Shown piece after piece: positions 32,029 to 33,752 of a stretch of DNA of 33,752 bases. Within the stretch, counting starts at the first letter, position 1. Each line of letters starts with the position of its first letter. Where the stretch lies: assembly GCA_017480545.1 (NCBI GenBank), contig JAFVAI010000014.1, positions 1-33,752 of the forward strand, read 5' to 3'. A program made the position numbers and the translations under genes. This DNA is from Schwartzia sp. (in: firmicutes) (GTDB lineage Bacteria > Bacillota > Negativicutes > Selenomonadales > Selenomonadaceae). The notes beneath the pieces were generated by a model that saw nothing but the letters and a program-made list of their open reading frames with translations, was not told the origin of the DNA and ran no database searches.

Positions 32029-33435
32029 TCAGGTGTCCTCCTTCATTTCCGCCGCCACGCGCCCATAGGCGTCTTCCAGCCGCACAATGTCATCCTCGCC
32101 CAGATACTTGCCGTTCTGCACCTCGATGATCGACAGCGGCAGCTTGCCCGGATTCTCCAACCGATGGGAAGTGCCGATGGGGATGTAGGTGCTCTCGTTC
32201 TCGCGGAAGATGATTTCCTTGTCCCCCAACGTCAGCTTGCCCGTGCCGCTGATGACGGTCCAATGCTCACTGCGGTGGTAATGGATTTGCAGACTGATGC
32301 TCTGTCCCGGGTTGATGACGATACGCTTGACCTTGTAGCCGTCGCCCTCGGCCAGTGTCGTATACTTGCCCCAAGGGCGGTACATCGTGACGTTCTCCTC
32401 CGCCTCGCGGCGGCCTTCCTTTTTCAATGCGTCGACAACGCCTCGGATTTCCTGGGAATCGCCTTTGTGCGCCACCAGCAGCACGTCCGGCGTGTCCACC
32501 ACAAGCAGGTCGGACAGATGGAGCCCGACCACGAGCCTGTCGCCGCCGAGGATCATCGTGCGCTTGCAGGCCTCGGCGCGCACGTCGCCGGAAAAAGCGT
32601 TGCCCTCCCGGTCCGCCATCATATCGGCAATCGCGTCGAAACTGCCGACATCGTTCCACAAAATGCCGTCCAGCGGCGCCACGGCCATCTTTTGCGAATG
32701 TTCCGCCACCGCGTAGTCAATGGAAATCGAGGGCAGCGACGCGAAATTTTCTTTGGCCACCGCCACAGAGCCGGAAGCAACTGTCGCCAGTTCCGGCGCA
32801 AAGGCGGCAAACTCCCCCTGCATGGTGCCCGCGCGGAACAGGAACATGCCGCTGTTCCAATAATAATTGCCCGCGCGCAGATATTCCTCCGCCGCTTTCC
32901 GGGTCGGCTTCTCCTTGAAACGGATCACGCGCCGCACTGCCGCGTCGCTTTTTTCCGCCTCGATATAGCCATAGCCCGTTTCCGGCGCGTCCGGTGCCAC
33001 GCCCAGCGTCACGATATCGCCCCGCGCCGCCTGCTCCGCCGCGGTCCGCACCCGCGCCGTGAACCGCTCCGCCGGACGGATCACATGGTCCGACGGCGAG
33101 ACGCAAATCACCTCATCGTCGCCCGCGCCGAGCCGCTCGCGGGCATACGCCATCGCCAACGCGATGGCGGGCGCGGTATTCCTCCCCACGGGCTCCAAAA
33201 GCACGTGCGCGGCGTCGGCCCCGACCTCGCGAAGCTCGGCCCGCACATGGAAAAAATAGGCCTCCTGGGTCACGACCACGACATCCTCCGGCGACGCCAC
33301 GCGCAGGAAACGCTCGACGGTCTGCCCGAACAGGGAACGCTCCGCGCCGATTTTCAAAAACTGTTTCGGATAGCAGCTGCGGGAGAGCGGAAACAGCCGC
33401 GTCCCGCCGCCTCCGGCCAAAATCACGATTTTCAT
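32029..33435 (-). CDS. manC: Mannose-1-phosphate guanylyltransferase / mannose-6-phosphate isomerase
   Basis: This 468-aa bifunctional enzyme makes GDP-mannose for surface polysaccharides. The nucleotidyltransferase signature is VILAGGGGTRLFPLSR with YPKQFL. The substrate region has EPVGRNTAPAIALA, FKEKPTRKAAEEYL and YYWNSGMFLF. The C-terminal cupin (isomerase) domain has PWGKYTTLAEG, YKVKRIVINPGQSIS and HYHRSEHWTV. The start is placed at 33435 (MKIVILAGG), behind GGAGGAAATT. The frame continues 20 codons further into mobile element E, giving a chimeric start beginning MGRRDLCG, which is probably not used. It is cotranscribed with pdxY. Confidence 0.95.
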   Translation of the reverse strand: MKIVILAGGGGTRLFPLSRSCYPKQFLKIGAERSLFGQTVERFLRVASPEDVVVVTQEAYFFHVRAELREVGADAAHVLLEPVGRNTAPAIALAMAYARERLGAGDDEVICVSPSDHVIRPAERFTARVRTAAEQAARGDIVTLGVAPDAPETGYGYIEAEKSDAAVRRVIRFKEKPTRKAAEEYLRAGNYYWNSGMFLFRAGTMQGEFAAFAPELATVASGSVAVAKENFASLPSISIDYAVAEHSQKMAVAPLDGILWNDVGSFDAIADMMADREGNAFSGDVRAEACKRTMILGGDRLVVGLHLSDLLVVDTPDVLLVAHKGDSQEIRGVVDALKKEGRREAEENVTMYRPWGKYTTLAEGDGYKVKRIVINPGQSISLQIHYHRSEHWTVISGTGKLTLGDKEIIFRENESTYIPIGTSHRLENPGKLPLSIIEVQNGKYLGEDDIVRLEDAYGRVAAEMKEDT

Positions 33436-33465
33436 AATTTCCTCCGAAAAATCTTTGCCCGTTAA

Positions 33466-33711
33466 GGAAACGCCGCACAAGTCCCTTCGGCCCATGCCGG
33501 GTCTTTTTCCGCCATGCTTATCATGCGAATCGCAGTTAGGATTTTTAAATCCTTACTGCGATTCGCATGATAAGCAGCGAACCGCAATCTTCGATTGCGT
33601 GTGAGTCGCTTATGCAAAGCTGACGTCAGACGCGCTTTGGCGCTTAGCGGTCGCTTATGCAAAGCTAAAAATCCCTCGGCATGGCCTCGAATTGACGGAT
33701 TCGTCGTTTCC
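33466..33711. mobile_element. MITE-like element, copy E, enlarged with a long hairpin
   Basis: This 246-bp member has the same ends (GGAAACGCCG... and ...CGTCGTTTCC). The flanks are TTAA (33462-33465) and TTGA (33712-33715), an imperfect duplication. The usual GTAGC hairpin is replaced by a 62-bp inverted repeat (33515-33576) with 30-bp arms starting TGCTTATCATGCGAATCGC. A CGCAATC-TTC-GATTGCG hairpin and a duplicated GTCGCTTATGCAAAGCT follow. It lies 30 bp upstream of the mannose gene start. Confidence 0.9.
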
Positions 33712-33713
33712 TT

Positions 33714-33752
33714 GAAAAAACCGCTTCCATTTTACAATGGAAGCGGTTTTCA
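33714..33752. terminator. Terminator-like hairpin at the window end
   Basis: GAAAAAACCGCTTCCATT and AATGGAAGCGGTTTTC pair around a TTAC loop, with A/T runs on both sides. It probably terminates a gene lying beyond the window. Confidence 0.8.

Noticed and set aside
32267-32659. 130-codon second frame inside manC
   Set aside because: It is an alternate-frame shadow of the manC coding sequence on the same strand, without a start site or family match.

Overview
The window looks like chromosomal DNA from a motile, anaerobic, diderm Firmicute of the Negativicutes (Selenomonas-like). This is inferred from several features together: high-GC core genes with Firmicute-type promoters and strong AGGAGG ribosome binding sites, two rubrerythrins, an rplI-lonC-dnaB cluster, a paired DUF1659/DUF2922 operon, CsgG-like secreted proteins that make sense only with an outer membrane, a YvyF-type flagellar-operon protein, and a recA-recX-guaA operon. 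No rRNA, tRNA or CRISPR array was found.

Layout. 1-8160: an amino-acid symporter of the DAACS family, two rubrerythrins, a secreted hypothetical protein, then the replication/proteostasis operon rplI-lonC-dnaB. 8160-10115: the DUF2922/DUF1659 pair, then a small regulator (faintly ComK-like) divergent from a small sigma-70-family factor. 10200-12800: an AT-rich two-gene type II restriction-modification island (C5 methyltransferase plus PD-(D/E)XK nuclease) next to a mobile repeat and perfect hairpins, probably horizontally acquired. 12800-15900: an Amidase_2 endolysin-like gene with a 55-aa membrane peptide, the sulfhydrylase metY behind an Rrf2/CymR-like operator, and hsp20. 15900-18900: a large PAS-(degenerate GGDEF)-EAL-tandem sensor protein. 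19200-22360: recA-recX-guaA with overlapping genes. 22490-24470: two overlapping secreted CsgG-like genes. 24800-27500: a DAK2-domain protein lacking the usual metal aspartates, an FlK-like thioesterase and a LysR regulator. 27600-30040: an AT-richer MBOAT O-acyltransferase plus SGNH partner, an envelope-polysaccharide acylation pair. 30280-33440: a YvyF-like flagellar protein with a structured 3' UTR, pyridoxamine kinase, and a bifunctional mannose-1-P guanylyltransferase/mannose-6-P isomerase.

The most unusual content is a family of five short non-autonomous transposable elements (160-246 bp; four complete, one cut by the window edge). They start GGAAACG and end CGTTTCC, have about 20-35 bp imperfect terminal inverted repeats, and have 4-bp target-site duplications that can be read directly: CAAA, TTAA, TATG, and TTAA/TTGA. 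The central stem differs in sequence between copies but keeps its pairing. Three copies lie just upstream of gene starts (rubrerythrin, the csgG-like operon, the mannose gene), where they may alter transcription or translation. A second, shorter palindrome occurs twice and also shows a compensatory base change.
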